DNA of 55,635 bases from Candidatus Sumerlaeota bacterium. Lineage in GTDB: Bacteria > Sumerlaeota > Sumerlaeia > Sumerlaeales > Sumerlaeaceae. Positions within the stretch are counted from its first letter, which is position 1, and each line of letters starts with the position of its first letter. The position numbers and the translations under genes are program-made. Location: contig JAPLSQ010000026.1 in NCBI GenBank assembly GCA_026398535.1, positions 1 through 55,635 of the forward strand, given 5' to 3'. The notes beneath the pieces are model-generated. The model had not been told where the DNA came from and did not search any database. It was given only the letters and a program-made list of their open reading frames with translations. Of the stretch, positions 43,707 through 51,575 are shown piece by piece.

Positions 43707-44942
43707 TTATTCCGCGGTCGCCGTCTCGATGATGGCGGCCTCATAATCCGCCGCGACGCGGTCAAATATGAAATGTCTTATTGCATATCGGCGCCCGCTG
43801 GCGCCCATCCGCTGGCCCAGCGCGGGATCGCGTTTCAAGCGTATGATGTGTTGGGACATCTCCTGCGGGTCGCGCGATGGCGACATCAGCGCGCATTCCG
43901 CCTCGCTCAGGATTTCGTGGATAACGCCCTCGCAGCCCGCCACAATCGGCCGCGCGCTCGACATGTACTCATAGATTTTGGATGGAACCGTAATCCGCGT
44001 GATTTCCGTCTTAAGATAATTCACGATGAGCACATCCGACGCCGCCAGCAACGCGGGAACCTTGTCGCGTGGCTGGTAAGGCATGATGCGCACGTTGCTG
44101 AGATTCCATTCGCGGATGCGCTCCTCCATCATCGGCAGGGCAACACCCTTGCCCACGAAGAGGAACAACACGTCAGGCTCGGAATCCTTTACGGCACGGG
44201 CCGTTTCAAGGATTGTCTCAAGCCCCATGAGCAGACCAAAGTTGCCCATAAAGGACACCACAAATCGTCCATCCAAATTCAAATCCCTGCGCATCTCATC
44301 ACGCGGAGCTTTTGACGAGTCATAAACCTGAGCATCAACCCAGTCGGGCAACAGGCAGACTTTCGAGCGTTCGATGCCCTTGCCGGTAATATTCCCTGTG
44401 AATCCGCGCGTCACCACCCCGACTCGCTTCGAATGCCGGTAGATGCGTTTTTCGATCCAGTGGGCAATCCTCACGAGAAATTTATTCCTCAGCATGCCCA
44501 CAGCAACGGCACAATCAGGCCAGATGTCGCACACGTCAAACATAAGCGGGATGCGGCGGAATTTGCTCACCACAAGCCCGGCTATGCCATTTGGCAATGG
44601 ACTGATCGCCACGAGCGTGTCAAACTTGCCGGGCACGAACAATGCCTTGATCATGCCGCTGATCATGAAGGATCCATAGGTCGCCATTCGGCGCAGAAAG
44701 GTATCCTCTTTTGCGCTTCCAAAAGCCCAAACGCGATGCACGCACGCCCCGCGAAAATTCCCATAGCGCGGCTGACGCCTGTTGACCTCGCCGCTTTTCA
44801 TTGTGGAGGGATGGCTTGGTATGCCTGTGACTACCGTCACCTCGTGGCCGCGAGCCACAAGATAATCCACAATTTCAACCGCCCGCGTGGAGGTCCCGAC
44901 CGTTTCAGGGTAAAAATGTTGATGAATGAATAGTATGCGCAC
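43707..44942 (-). CDS. Family 4 glycosyltransferase (WbuB-like)
   Basis: A 411-residue GT-B enzyme. VRILFIHQHFYPETVGTSTR at the N-terminus, PLMFDVCDIWPDCAVAVGML, FVVSFMGNFGLLMGLETILE and VPSKIYEYMSSARPIVAGCE (the PSKxYEYM region of the WbuB group) are visible. WbuB-type enzymes add FucNAc or related amino-sugars to undecaprenyl-linked glycan. The GTG at 44942 gives the standard N-terminus; an in-frame ATG at 45020 would run into the divergent gene. It is the first gene of the four-gene minus-strand operon ending in maf. Confidence 0.92.
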   Translation of the reverse strand: MRILFIHQHFYPETVGTSTRAVEIVDYLVARGHEVTVVTGIPSHPSTMKSGEVNRRQPRYGNFRGACVHRVWAFGSAKEDTFLRRMATYGSFMISGMIKALFVPGKFDTLVAISPLPNGIAGLVVSKFRRIPLMFDVCDIWPDCAVAVGMLRNKFLVRIAHWIEKRIYRHSKRVGVVTRGFTGNITGKGIERSKVCLLPDWVDAQVYDSSKAPRDEMRRDLNLDGRFVVSFMGNFGLLMGLETILETARAVKDSEPDVLFLFVGKGVALPMMEERIREWNLSNVRIMPYQPRDKVPALLAASDVLIVNYLKTEITRITVPSKIYEYMSSARPIVAGCEGVIHEILSEAECALMSPSRDPQEMSQHIIRLKRDPALGQRMGASGRRYAIRHFIFDRVAADYEAAIIETATAE

Positions 44943-45013
44943 GACTTTGTTTGCCAAACAGCTTGCCAACCTGTGCAGAATCACGCGGGGCTGGCAATGG
45001 ATATTGTGGAACA

Positions 45014-45910
45014 ATGACATTTGTCTATTCGCCCAGATACGAAATCGATATCGGCGGACACATTTTCCCGTCCGCCAAGTATCGCCTTGTTCGTGAAAAG
45101 CTGCTCGCTGGGGGCGCAGCCTGTAAGGCTGATTTTTTGGAACCGGAACCGCTGCCTCGTTCAGAGATCGAACTCGTGCACAAACCGGAATTTGTTGATG
45201 ATCTGCTCAACAATCGGTGGACTCACCGCACCAATCGCAGCGAAATGCCTTTATCGCCCGCCATCGCGCAGGCTTATCTGCTTGCGGCCGCCGGCACAAC
45301 ACTGGCCGCCCAGACGGCGCTGGCTTCACCCGACCGCGTGTGCGTGCACCTCGGCGGCGGGTTTCATCATGCGTTCCCCGGCCACGCGGAGGGTTTCTGC
45401 TATATAAACGATATCGCCATTGCCATACGGATTTTACAGCGGCGCGGAATCATTGCGCGCGCGCTGGTCATCGATTGCGATCTCCATCAGGGCAACGGAA
45501 CAGCGCATATTTTCGCGAAGGATCCGGATGTCTTCACAATATCCATCCATCAGGAAAATCTCTATCCCCAAAAAGTCTGCAGCGATATTGACGTCGGACT
45601 CGACGATTTTACCGGTGATGACGAATACCTTGAGGCCTTGAAACGTGCCTATCCCCCGTCCTTAGAGAAACATAATCCCGCTCTAATAATTTTTGTTGCC
45701 GGCGCGGATCCGTATGAAGACGACCAGATTGGCTCATTGCAGCTGACGAAGCCTGGGCTGCTCGCACGCGATGAAATGGTGTTTGGCCATGCGCACAGGC
45801 TTGGAATCCCGATTATTGTCGTCCTTGCGGGCGGATATGCGCGTAACATCGCGGACACTGTGGACATTCACACACAAACCTGCCACGCCGCGATGCGACA
45901 TTGCCATTGA
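45014..45910 (+). CDS. HDAC-family deacetylase (class I/II-like, bacterial)
   Basis: A 298-residue zinc hydrolase of the histone deacetylase/acetoin-utilisation/polyamine-deacetylase superfamily. Visible are CVHLGGGFHHAFPGHAEGFC with the paired active-site histidines, DCDLHQGNGTAHIF with zinc ligands Asp and His, FVAGADPYEDDQIG with the third zinc ligand, and VVLAGGYARN with the C-terminal Gly-Gly-Tyr. Bacterial members deacetylate small molecules such as acetylpolyamines; speA lies 30 kb away, which is suggestive but weak. The ATG at 45014 is chosen because it fits the family N-terminus. It is divergent from the glycosyltransferase operon. Confidence 0.94.
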   Translation: MTFVYSPRYEIDIGGHIFPSAKYRLVREKLLAGGAACKADFLEPEPLPRSEIELVHKPEFVDDLLNNRWTHRTNRSEMPLSPAIAQAYLLAAAGTTLAAQTALASPDRVCVHLGGGFHHAFPGHAEGFCYINDIAIAIRILQRRGIIARALVIDCDLHQGNGTAHIFAKDPDVFTISIHQENLYPQKVCSDIDVGLDDFTGDDEYLEALKRAYPPSLEKHNPALIIFVAGADPYEDDQIGSLQLTKPGLLARDEMVFGHAHRLGIPIIVVLAGGYARNIADTVDIHTQTCHAAMRHCH

Positions 45911-45983
45911 TTGTTGATCCGTCAGTCCGTCCATTGATTGCGTGTAATCCAAGCATTTCAATATACAGAGGCTGTTCCCATGA

Positions 45984-46091
45984 CGCGTTGTTCAAGTGCG
46001 CGAAAAGTATCCGGACGCTGTCGACCATTCAGGCCACAAACTCGTCGACATGATCCCCGGAGCCATTGCCCCACTCAACAAAGCACAATAA
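45984..46091 (+). pseudogene. Possible gene remnant
   Basis: After a TGA, a 35-codon frame reads VQVREKYPDAVDHSGHKLVD then MIPGAIAPLNKAQ and a TAA. It has coding texture and looks like the last residues of a protein, but I do not recognise the family. There is no start codon or ribosome-binding site. Confidence 0.25.
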
Positions 46092-46140
46092 GCGGTTGTT
46101 ATGCGCGCCCCTGATCGGTTGTCCCCATCGTGGGGCCGAA

Positions 46141-46659
46141 TCATATGGGGGAAGATTTCATTGCGCTATTTCTCTTCATCATGACGACGGCCATGATCGC
46201 GATGCCCTCGCCGCGACCCACGAATCCCATGCCTTCCATTGTCTTGGCTTTGAGACCGACACAACCAGGCAGCACACCCAGCAGCGCGGCAATCCGTTCA
46301 CGCATAACGTCAATGTAAGGCGCCATTTTTGGCCTTTGGGCAAGGATGGTCGCATCCACGTTTGACACGCAATAACCGCGTTCAGCGGCAAGGCGCATGC
46401 TCTCGCGCATAAAAACGGCGCTATCGCAACCTTTCCACTTTTCGTCGGTGTCGGGAAAATGCCGGCCGATGTCGCCCATGGCAAGCGCGCCAAGGATCGC
46501 GTCGCAAACCGCATGCAGAAGCGCGTCGGCGTCTGAGTGCCCCTCCAGCCCCTTTTCAAAGGGAATCGTGACACCGCCAAGTATGAGCTTCCGCCCTTCA
46601 ACAAGACAATGGGAGTCAAAGCCATTGCCAATGCGGTATTCAGCCTCATGATCCGGCAT
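46141..46659 (-). CDS. ispF: 2-C-methyl-D-erythritol 2,4-cyclodiphosphate synthase
   Basis: A 172-residue MEP-pathway enzyme that cyclises CDP-methylerythritol phosphate. Zinc ligands and motifs are visible: RIGNGFDSHCLVEGRKLILG (with the first Asp/His pair), EGHSDADALLHAVCDAILGA, GDIGRHFPDTDEKWKGCDS and the C-terminal KAKTMEGMGFVGRGEGIAIM. Length is normal. It lies 72 nt after ispD on the same strand, completing the adjacent pair common in bacteria. Confidence 0.97.
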   Translation of the reverse strand: MPDHEAEYRIGNGFDSHCLVEGRKLILGGVTIPFEKGLEGHSDADALLHAVCDAILGALAMGDIGRHFPDTDEKWKGCDSAVFMRESMRLAAERGYCVSNVDATILAQRPKMAPYIDVMRERIAALLGVLPGCVGLKAKTMEGMGFVGRGEGIAIMAVVMMKRNSAMKSSPI

Positions 46660-46731
46660 GTCAATAATCCCGATTCAATTTGGACTTTCGGTTGATTTCA
46701 TTTGCCTGACTGCATGACACAAAATTGCGCA

Positions 46732-47427
46732 TCATGACCTGCACCGCGCCATCGCTTCGGCAAGCGGCCAGTCATCTGATGTGGTCACCTTGATGTTGGT
46801 GCGCGGAGCGGGAATGATCTTGACCTCATACCCCGCCACCTCCATCGTGAGTGCCTCGTCTGTCAAGAGCTGCTTGGCGGTTTGGCAGAATCGCAGAGCA
46901 TCCTCAAGCTTGCTCCGCTGGAAAATCTGAGGCGTCTGCGCGCCCCACAGATTTTCCCGGTCAATCGTTTCCTCGATCAAAAGGTCTTTGCCCGCGCGTT
47001 TGATTGTTTCGCTGATCCGTGCCGCATAGATGACAGCGCCGTATTGCCCGGCCGATTGAACCGCATCAGCAAAATCAGACGGCGGGAACGGACGCGCCGC
47101 GTCATGGACGGCGGCAATCGAAACATTTTCTGACAATGCCGCGATTCCGGCAGCCACCGAGTCCTGGCGCCGCACACCCCCAGCAGTGACCCGCGCAACC
47201 TTGTTCATGCCATCCACGCGGCAGATATTGATGATGCGCTCCTCATCGCCTGAAGGCGCGACAATGACAATTTCGCTGACGCAGTCTTGCGCATTAAAAA
47301 ACCGCACCGGCCACAAGAACAGCGGAATGCCCAGCAATTCCCGGTACTGCTTTGGCGGACCTTCGCCCATGCGTGTGCCGCCGCCAGCCGCCACAATCAC
47401 CACACCGCACTGATGATTCATCATCAT
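46732..47427 (-). CDS. ispD: 2-C-methyl-D-erythritol 4-phosphate cytidylyltransferase
   Basis: A 231-residue enzyme that couples CTP with methylerythritol phosphate. The nucleotide-binding loop is VVIVAAGGGTRMGEGPPKQY, followed by VHDAARPFPPSDF, LWGAQTPQIFQRSKLEDALR and TDEALTMEVAGYEVKIIPA. Three ATG codons stand in a row at 47427, 47424 and 47421; the first overlaps the upstream glycosyltransferase stop (ATGA), giving translational coupling. An upstream open stretch belongs to the other gene's frame overlap and is excluded. Confidence 0.96.
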   Translation of the reverse strand: MMMNHQCGVVIVAAGGGTRMGEGPPKQYRELLGIPLFLWPVRFFNAQDCVSEIVIVAPSGDEERIINICRVDGMNKVARVTAGGVRRQDSVAAGIAALSENVSIAAVHDAARPFPPSDFADAVQSAGQYGAVIYAARISETIKRAGKDLLIEETIDRENLWGAQTPQIFQRSKLEDALRFCQTAKQLLTDEALTMEVAGYEVKIIPAPRTNIKVTTSDDWPLAEAMARCRS

Positions 47428-48530
47428 GATTCTGCTTGCCCCGTCGTCTTTGCCGCAACATGCGAATGGAAGAGGTCCAATAATCGTCTCGCCGAATCGT
47501 GCCAGGAAAACTCTGCCGCACGCGCAAAACCGTCTTTTCGCATCCGCGCAAGCCTTTCCGGCGATCTGAGCAGTCCAGCAATCACGCGGGCGCAATCCGT
47601 TTCATTATCCAGATTAAAATAGAGCGCGGCCGCCCCGCCAACTTCAGGCAGTGAGCCGCTCCGTGCGGCCGCCACCGGACATCCGCATGCCATCGCCTCA
47701 AGTGCCGGCATCCCGAATCCTTCGTAAAGCGAAGGCATCATGAAAAGAGTGGATGTCTGGTAGAGCCGGCGCATGTCTGCGCGAGTCTGCCATGACACAT
47801 GTTCAATATGATCAGCCTTGGGAGGTCCCTCATGATTCCCAACCACTATGAAGCGATGTGCGATTCCGTCTTGTCTAAGACGTTTTGAAATCCGTTCCGC
47901 AAAAGCCGTGTTTTTCAGCGGGTTGCCCGCGCCTATGACAAGAATGGCCGGCAACTCGCATATTGCGTCTTTGTCAACTTGACTGTCATCGGCCGCGTGA
48001 AAAAAATCTGACACTCCTGGATGAACGACATGAACCGGCCTTTTCAGTCTGGGGAATGCGCGCGCGATGTCAGCCGCAACACATGCGCTGTCACACACGA
48101 TCATATCGGATGTGTGCAGAGCCCTCCGTATGACAAAGCGCATATAAGCCGCGAACAGTTTTGAATAACAGTGCGGCATCATGAAAGCCATCATGTCATG
48201 GATCGTCGCCGCTTTAAGGGCTGATATCTTCACCCAGGGAATCAGAAATGCCGGTCCCCAGAACACATCATACCCGCCTTGCCTGGTGATGCGCGGCAGG
48301 ATGATATTTTCCCATAATTCACCCATGGGATGGCTCTCATAATCCATGACGGTTGGCAAAACCCTGATGTTTTTCAGGGGGGGAACCCATTCTTCTGGCG
48401 TCAGGTTGAGCGCGGCGATTTCATCTGTCCCCGTCAGGTCATCCAGCACGCGCAGTATTTCCTCTGTGTAATATCCCACACCTGTGCGGCCAGAACGCAC
48501 ACATCGTGCGTCGACAAGGATTCTCACCAT
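47424..48530 (-). CDS. Family 4 glycosyltransferase
   Basis: A 368-residue GT-B protein with RSGRTGVGYYTEEILRVL at the N-terminus (donor/acceptor loop with conserved Gly), ILVIGAGNPLKNTAFAERIS, and the catalytic E-x7-E region LYEGFGMPALEAMACGCPVA. GT4 proteins of this type often transfer mannose or related hexoses. It sits inside a metabolic operon: its start overlaps the tal-pgi gene by 7 nt and its stop overlaps ispD by 4. Confidence 0.92.
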   Translation of the reverse strand: MVRILVDARCVRSGRTGVGYYTEEILRVLDDLTGTDEIAALNLTPEEWVPPLKNIRVLPTVMDYESHPMGELWENIILPRITRQGGYDVFWGPAFLIPWVKISALKAATIHDMMAFMMPHCYSKLFAAYMRFVIRRALHTSDMIVCDSACVAADIARAFPRLKRPVHVVHPGVSDFFHAADDSQVDKDAICELPAILVIGAGNPLKNTAFAERISKRLRQDGIAHRFIVVGNHEGPPKADHIEHVSWQTRADMRRLYQTSTLFMMPSLYEGFGMPALEAMACGCPVAAARSGSLPEVGGAAALYFNLDNETDCARVIAGLLRSPERLARMRKDGFARAAEFSWHDSARRLLDLFHSHVAAKTTGQAES

Positions 48531-51484
48531 GGTACCATCGAAATGAGCATTTTCGTTATGTGTTTCAATGCCTGCACCGGATTGCCGCCAAGGCGTATCA
48601 GCGCCGCGCGGCGCTCATGATCATCAAGCGAGCGGAAATCGCCAAGAGCTTGGGCATGGAACAGAGTGCCGAACGAGTAATCATAGTTGGGTATATCTGG
48701 ATCGAAGGTCTGATCCGTCATGAACATCAGGAAAACGCCCTTGTTTGGGCCGCCTTTATGCAACTGACCTGTGGAGTGCAAATATCGAGGTCCTGTTCCC
48801 AGCGTGATGGCACAACGCGTCAGATTGCGCAATATGGGTCTTAAATCACCAAGCAGTTTCATCGCTTTCCTGTCAGGACCCAGGAAAGCCAGCATCGCCA
48901 GATAGTCACCCTCATTTACTGATTCTATGATCGTTCGCAACGGATCCTTGGACTTGTTGGGATTGTCGTTAAAAGTGGTTTTTATCGCTCTGGACAAAGA
49001 TATGGAGATGTCGCCCGCCGACCAGTCGGGTTCAGGAAACGGCAGAGAACCGGTCTGAGAGTACTCTTTCAGCAGGGTGCTGGTGTTCTGTTTGCTCTCG
49101 GTCACGTTCGGTTCATCGAATGGATTAATCTTCAGGATGGCACCCGCCGTGGCTGTGGCCAGTTCCCAGCGCATGAACTCAACACCGAGATCGGCGGGAT
49201 CGTTTACGATGATGCGGATTACGGAAAAACCTGCTGTCTCGAGCGCACTAAGACGCCGTTCGTCTGCCCTGTCTCCCGCAAGACAAATCGAAACGAAAAC
49301 CTGATCGTTGCGATAAAGCGAGGGCAGTTCGGGCCTTTCGCCAACCACGGGCAGCAGGCCGCAGTCACGCTTCCCCGTGCTTTCAGCGATAAGCTGTTCA
49401 ATCCAATCGCCGAGTGATGAAATGCGGGGGGATATGGCAAAATTGATTTTGTCCTGACCTGAGCGTCCCAACGCGCCCATGATCACACCCAATCGAATTG
49501 CTGAATCAGCACTGGCAGAATGGATGATTCCTCCGTCGCGGATAAATGCCAGAACACGTTCAAGCATCACTTTAATATCGATGCCAATCAAAGCCATCGG
49601 AACAAGCCCGAACAATGAAAGCGCGCTGTAGCGTCCACCAATATCAGACGGATTTTCAAACACTCGCAGAAATCCCCATTGCTTGCCCAGTTCTGCGAGT
49701 GAGGACCCGGGATCGGTAATCGCGACGAAATGCGAACCTGGTTTTTTCGACCCAGCCTCCTTCAACCTTTCCATGAAGTAATGCATCATGGTGTTCGTCT
49801 CGACAGTTGTTCCCGACTTGCTGGCGGGCAGAAACAGAGTGCGTTTCAAATCAATCTTGGATTCAATACGGGAGATGGCGCTCGGCGATGTGTTGTCGAG
49901 AACGAGTAATTCCGGGTAGCCCTTGGCTGAGCCGAATGTCTTCGCGCAAACCTCCGGGCAGAGACTGCTCCCCCCCATGCCAAGCAGAACGACATGCTTG
50001 AAGCCGCGCTTTTTGATAGCGGATGCAAAACATTTAATATCAGCGGCTTTCTCAAGCATAACGGCAGGAACATCAAGCCAGCCCAAACGGTCGGCTATCA
50101 GGGGAAATAATTGCGGATCATCCGTCCAGATTGACTCGTCTTTGCACCACAGACGCAAGGGCAAACGCGCTTCACTCAGAGCATCGCAGAAATCCTCAAT
50201 ATATTCCTTTTCCGCAGGGTGACCAATCGATTCAGTCTGGGTGTTGTGATAACCGAACACAACCAAGCGCTTAATTGAGATGCGCTCTAAAAGGGTCTCG
50301 TACGATTGGATGAATTTCGTCACACCTTCCTCAAGAAGTTGGGATGAGACGGCATCCATGTCGATACCATAATGCTTGAGCTGTTCAAGGGTAAGCCCTG
50401 ATTCATCAATTTGATTTTCAATCGTGTCCTGTGGAATAAGATCACCATTGTTGATCGAAAGAACGATATGATGGATCAAAGATATCGGCAAAGTGTTGAT
50501 CGAGTCGCGCCCGATGAGCGGCTCAAGATACTTCAATTTGGAATAGGTTGGATTCTTCGCGCTTGTGCTGGCCCAAAGCGGACGCTGAACCCTCGCGCCT
50601 GCCGCTCTCAGTTTCTCAAACCGGTTTCCTGAAAAAACTGATTTGAAGCGCCTGTAGGCAAGTTTCGCGGATGCGTTCGCCGCCGTGCCGAAAAGTGACT
50701 GAGGTGAACAGCCACAAGGATTCCCTTGGGAGGCTGAAAGTGTTCCTTCACGTCCAGTGGACTTTTCCCGCGAATCCCAGTGTTTTAAATCACAGGTTGG
50801 GCTTATCATACCCAACCTGTTTCCGAGTAGTTTATCGACCAAGGTGTCAATCCGGCTGAGAAAGAAACTTGCCACCGAGCATTGTTTATCAATTGGCAAT
50901 CCAGCTTTGACCCGCTCTTCAAGCCCCTCGATGTACGCATGCATAATATCATCATAAACTTGAAGGGAGAAAATCAGGGTCACGTTGATGTTAAGACCAC
51001 GTGCGACAAGTTCACGGATGGCAGGAATTCCCTGAAGAGTGGCAGGAACTTTGACTAAAAGATTCGGGCGGTTGACTGCCTTCCAAAGACGCATCGCTTC
51101 GGCTACGGTGCCCTTCGTGTCGAAAGCCATACAGGACGAGACTTCAAGCGATACGAATCCGTCCTGGCCTTGAGCGGTGTCAAACACTGGGCGCAACATA
51201 TCAGCCGTTCGCCGCACATCATCAACAACGAGTTCTTCGTAAATTTCAGCGGCATTCCTGCCTGTTTTGGCAAGTTTTCTAATTTGGGCATCATACAGTG
51301 TGCTGCCGGTGATTGCTTTCAGAAATATGTCGGGATTTGATGTGACACCACTTATCCCACATTCTTTAATGTAATATTTTAATTGACCATTCTCAATCAT
51401 ATCCCGGCTGATGGTGTCCATCCAGACACTCTGGCCACAGTCAATGAGCTGTTTTAACTGATGCGGCTTGGGTTTCGCTTTCAT
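48524..51484 (-). CDS. tal-pgi: Bifunctional transaldolase/glucose-6-phosphate isomerase
   Basis: A 986-residue fusion. Residues ~10-400 are transaldolase: SVWMDTISRDMIENGQLKYY, GISGVTSNPDIFLKAI, and the Schiff-base Lys145 in NLLVKVPAT. Residues ~430-986 are phosphoglucose isomerase: VVLLGMGGSSLCPEV, LPASKSGTTVETNTMMHYF, and FENPSDIGGRYSALSLFGL. It links the pentose-phosphate pathway with glycolysis. Residues ~221-265 replace a normally ~20-residue link (LVDKLL...GTAANASAKLAY) with 45 residues including CDLKHWDSREKSTGRE; the DNA for them contains a perfect 10-bp palindrome. The ATG at 51484 is used. It lies 91 nt after tkt. Confidence 0.95.
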   Translation of the reverse strand: MKAKPKPHQLKQLIDCGQSVWMDTISRDMIENGQLKYYIKECGISGVTSNPDIFLKAITGSTLYDAQIRKLAKTGRNAAEIYEELVVDDVRRTADMLRPVFDTAQGQDGFVSLEVSSCMAFDTKGTVAEAMRLWKAVNRPNLLVKVPATLQGIPAIRELVARGLNINVTLIFSLQVYDDIMHAYIEGLEERVKAGLPIDKQCSVASFFLSRIDTLVDKLLGNRLGMISPTCDLKHWDSREKSTGREGTLSASQGNPCGCSPQSLFGTAANASAKLAYRRFKSVFSGNRFEKLRAAGARVQRPLWASTSAKNPTYSKLKYLEPLIGRDSINTLPISLIHHIVLSINNGDLIPQDTIENQIDESGLTLEQLKHYGIDMDAVSSQLLEEGVTKFIQSYETLLERISIKRLVVFGYHNTQTESIGHPAEKEYIEDFCDALSEARLPLRLWCKDESIWTDDPQLFPLIADRLGWLDVPAVMLEKAADIKCFASAIKKRGFKHVVLLGMGGSSLCPEVCAKTFGSAKGYPELLVLDNTSPSAISRIESKIDLKRTLFLPASKSGTTVETNTMMHYFMERLKEAGSKKPGSHFVAITDPGSSLAELGKQWGFLRVFENPSDIGGRYSALSLFGLVPMALIGIDIKVMLERVLAFIRDGGIIHSASADSAIRLGVIMGALGRSGQDKINFAISPRISSLGDWIEQLIAESTGKRDCGLLPVVGERPELPSLYRNDQVFVSICLAGDRADERRLSALETAGFSVIRIIVNDPADLGVEFMRWELATATAGAILKINPFDEPNVTESKQNTSTLLKEYSQTGSLPFPEPDWSAGDISISLSRAIKTTFNDNPNKSKDPLRTIIESVNEGDYLAMLAFLGPDRKAMKLLGDLRPILRNLTRCAITLGTGPRYLHSTGQLHKGGPNKGVFLMFMTDQTFDPDIPNYDYSFGTLFHAQALGDFRSLDDHERRAALIRLGGNPVQALKHITKMLISMVPW
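50690..50824 (-). repeat. In-frame extra segment with perfect 10-bp inverted repeat
   Basis: ACAGGTTGGG (50792-50801) and CCCAACCTGT (50811-50820) flank a 9-nt loop inside the transaldolase coding region. The segment also holds the short palindromes GTCCACTGGAC and TCCCAAGGGA. It looks like a palindromic repeat captured inside a gene. Confidence 0.5.
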
Positions 51485-51575
51485 TGTCACAGGGTCCCAT
51501 CGTTTCTGTCGAGGTGCATATCTTCTACAGAAACAGAGTTGCATCTCTGATTCAAAATGTCATCACCACCAACAC

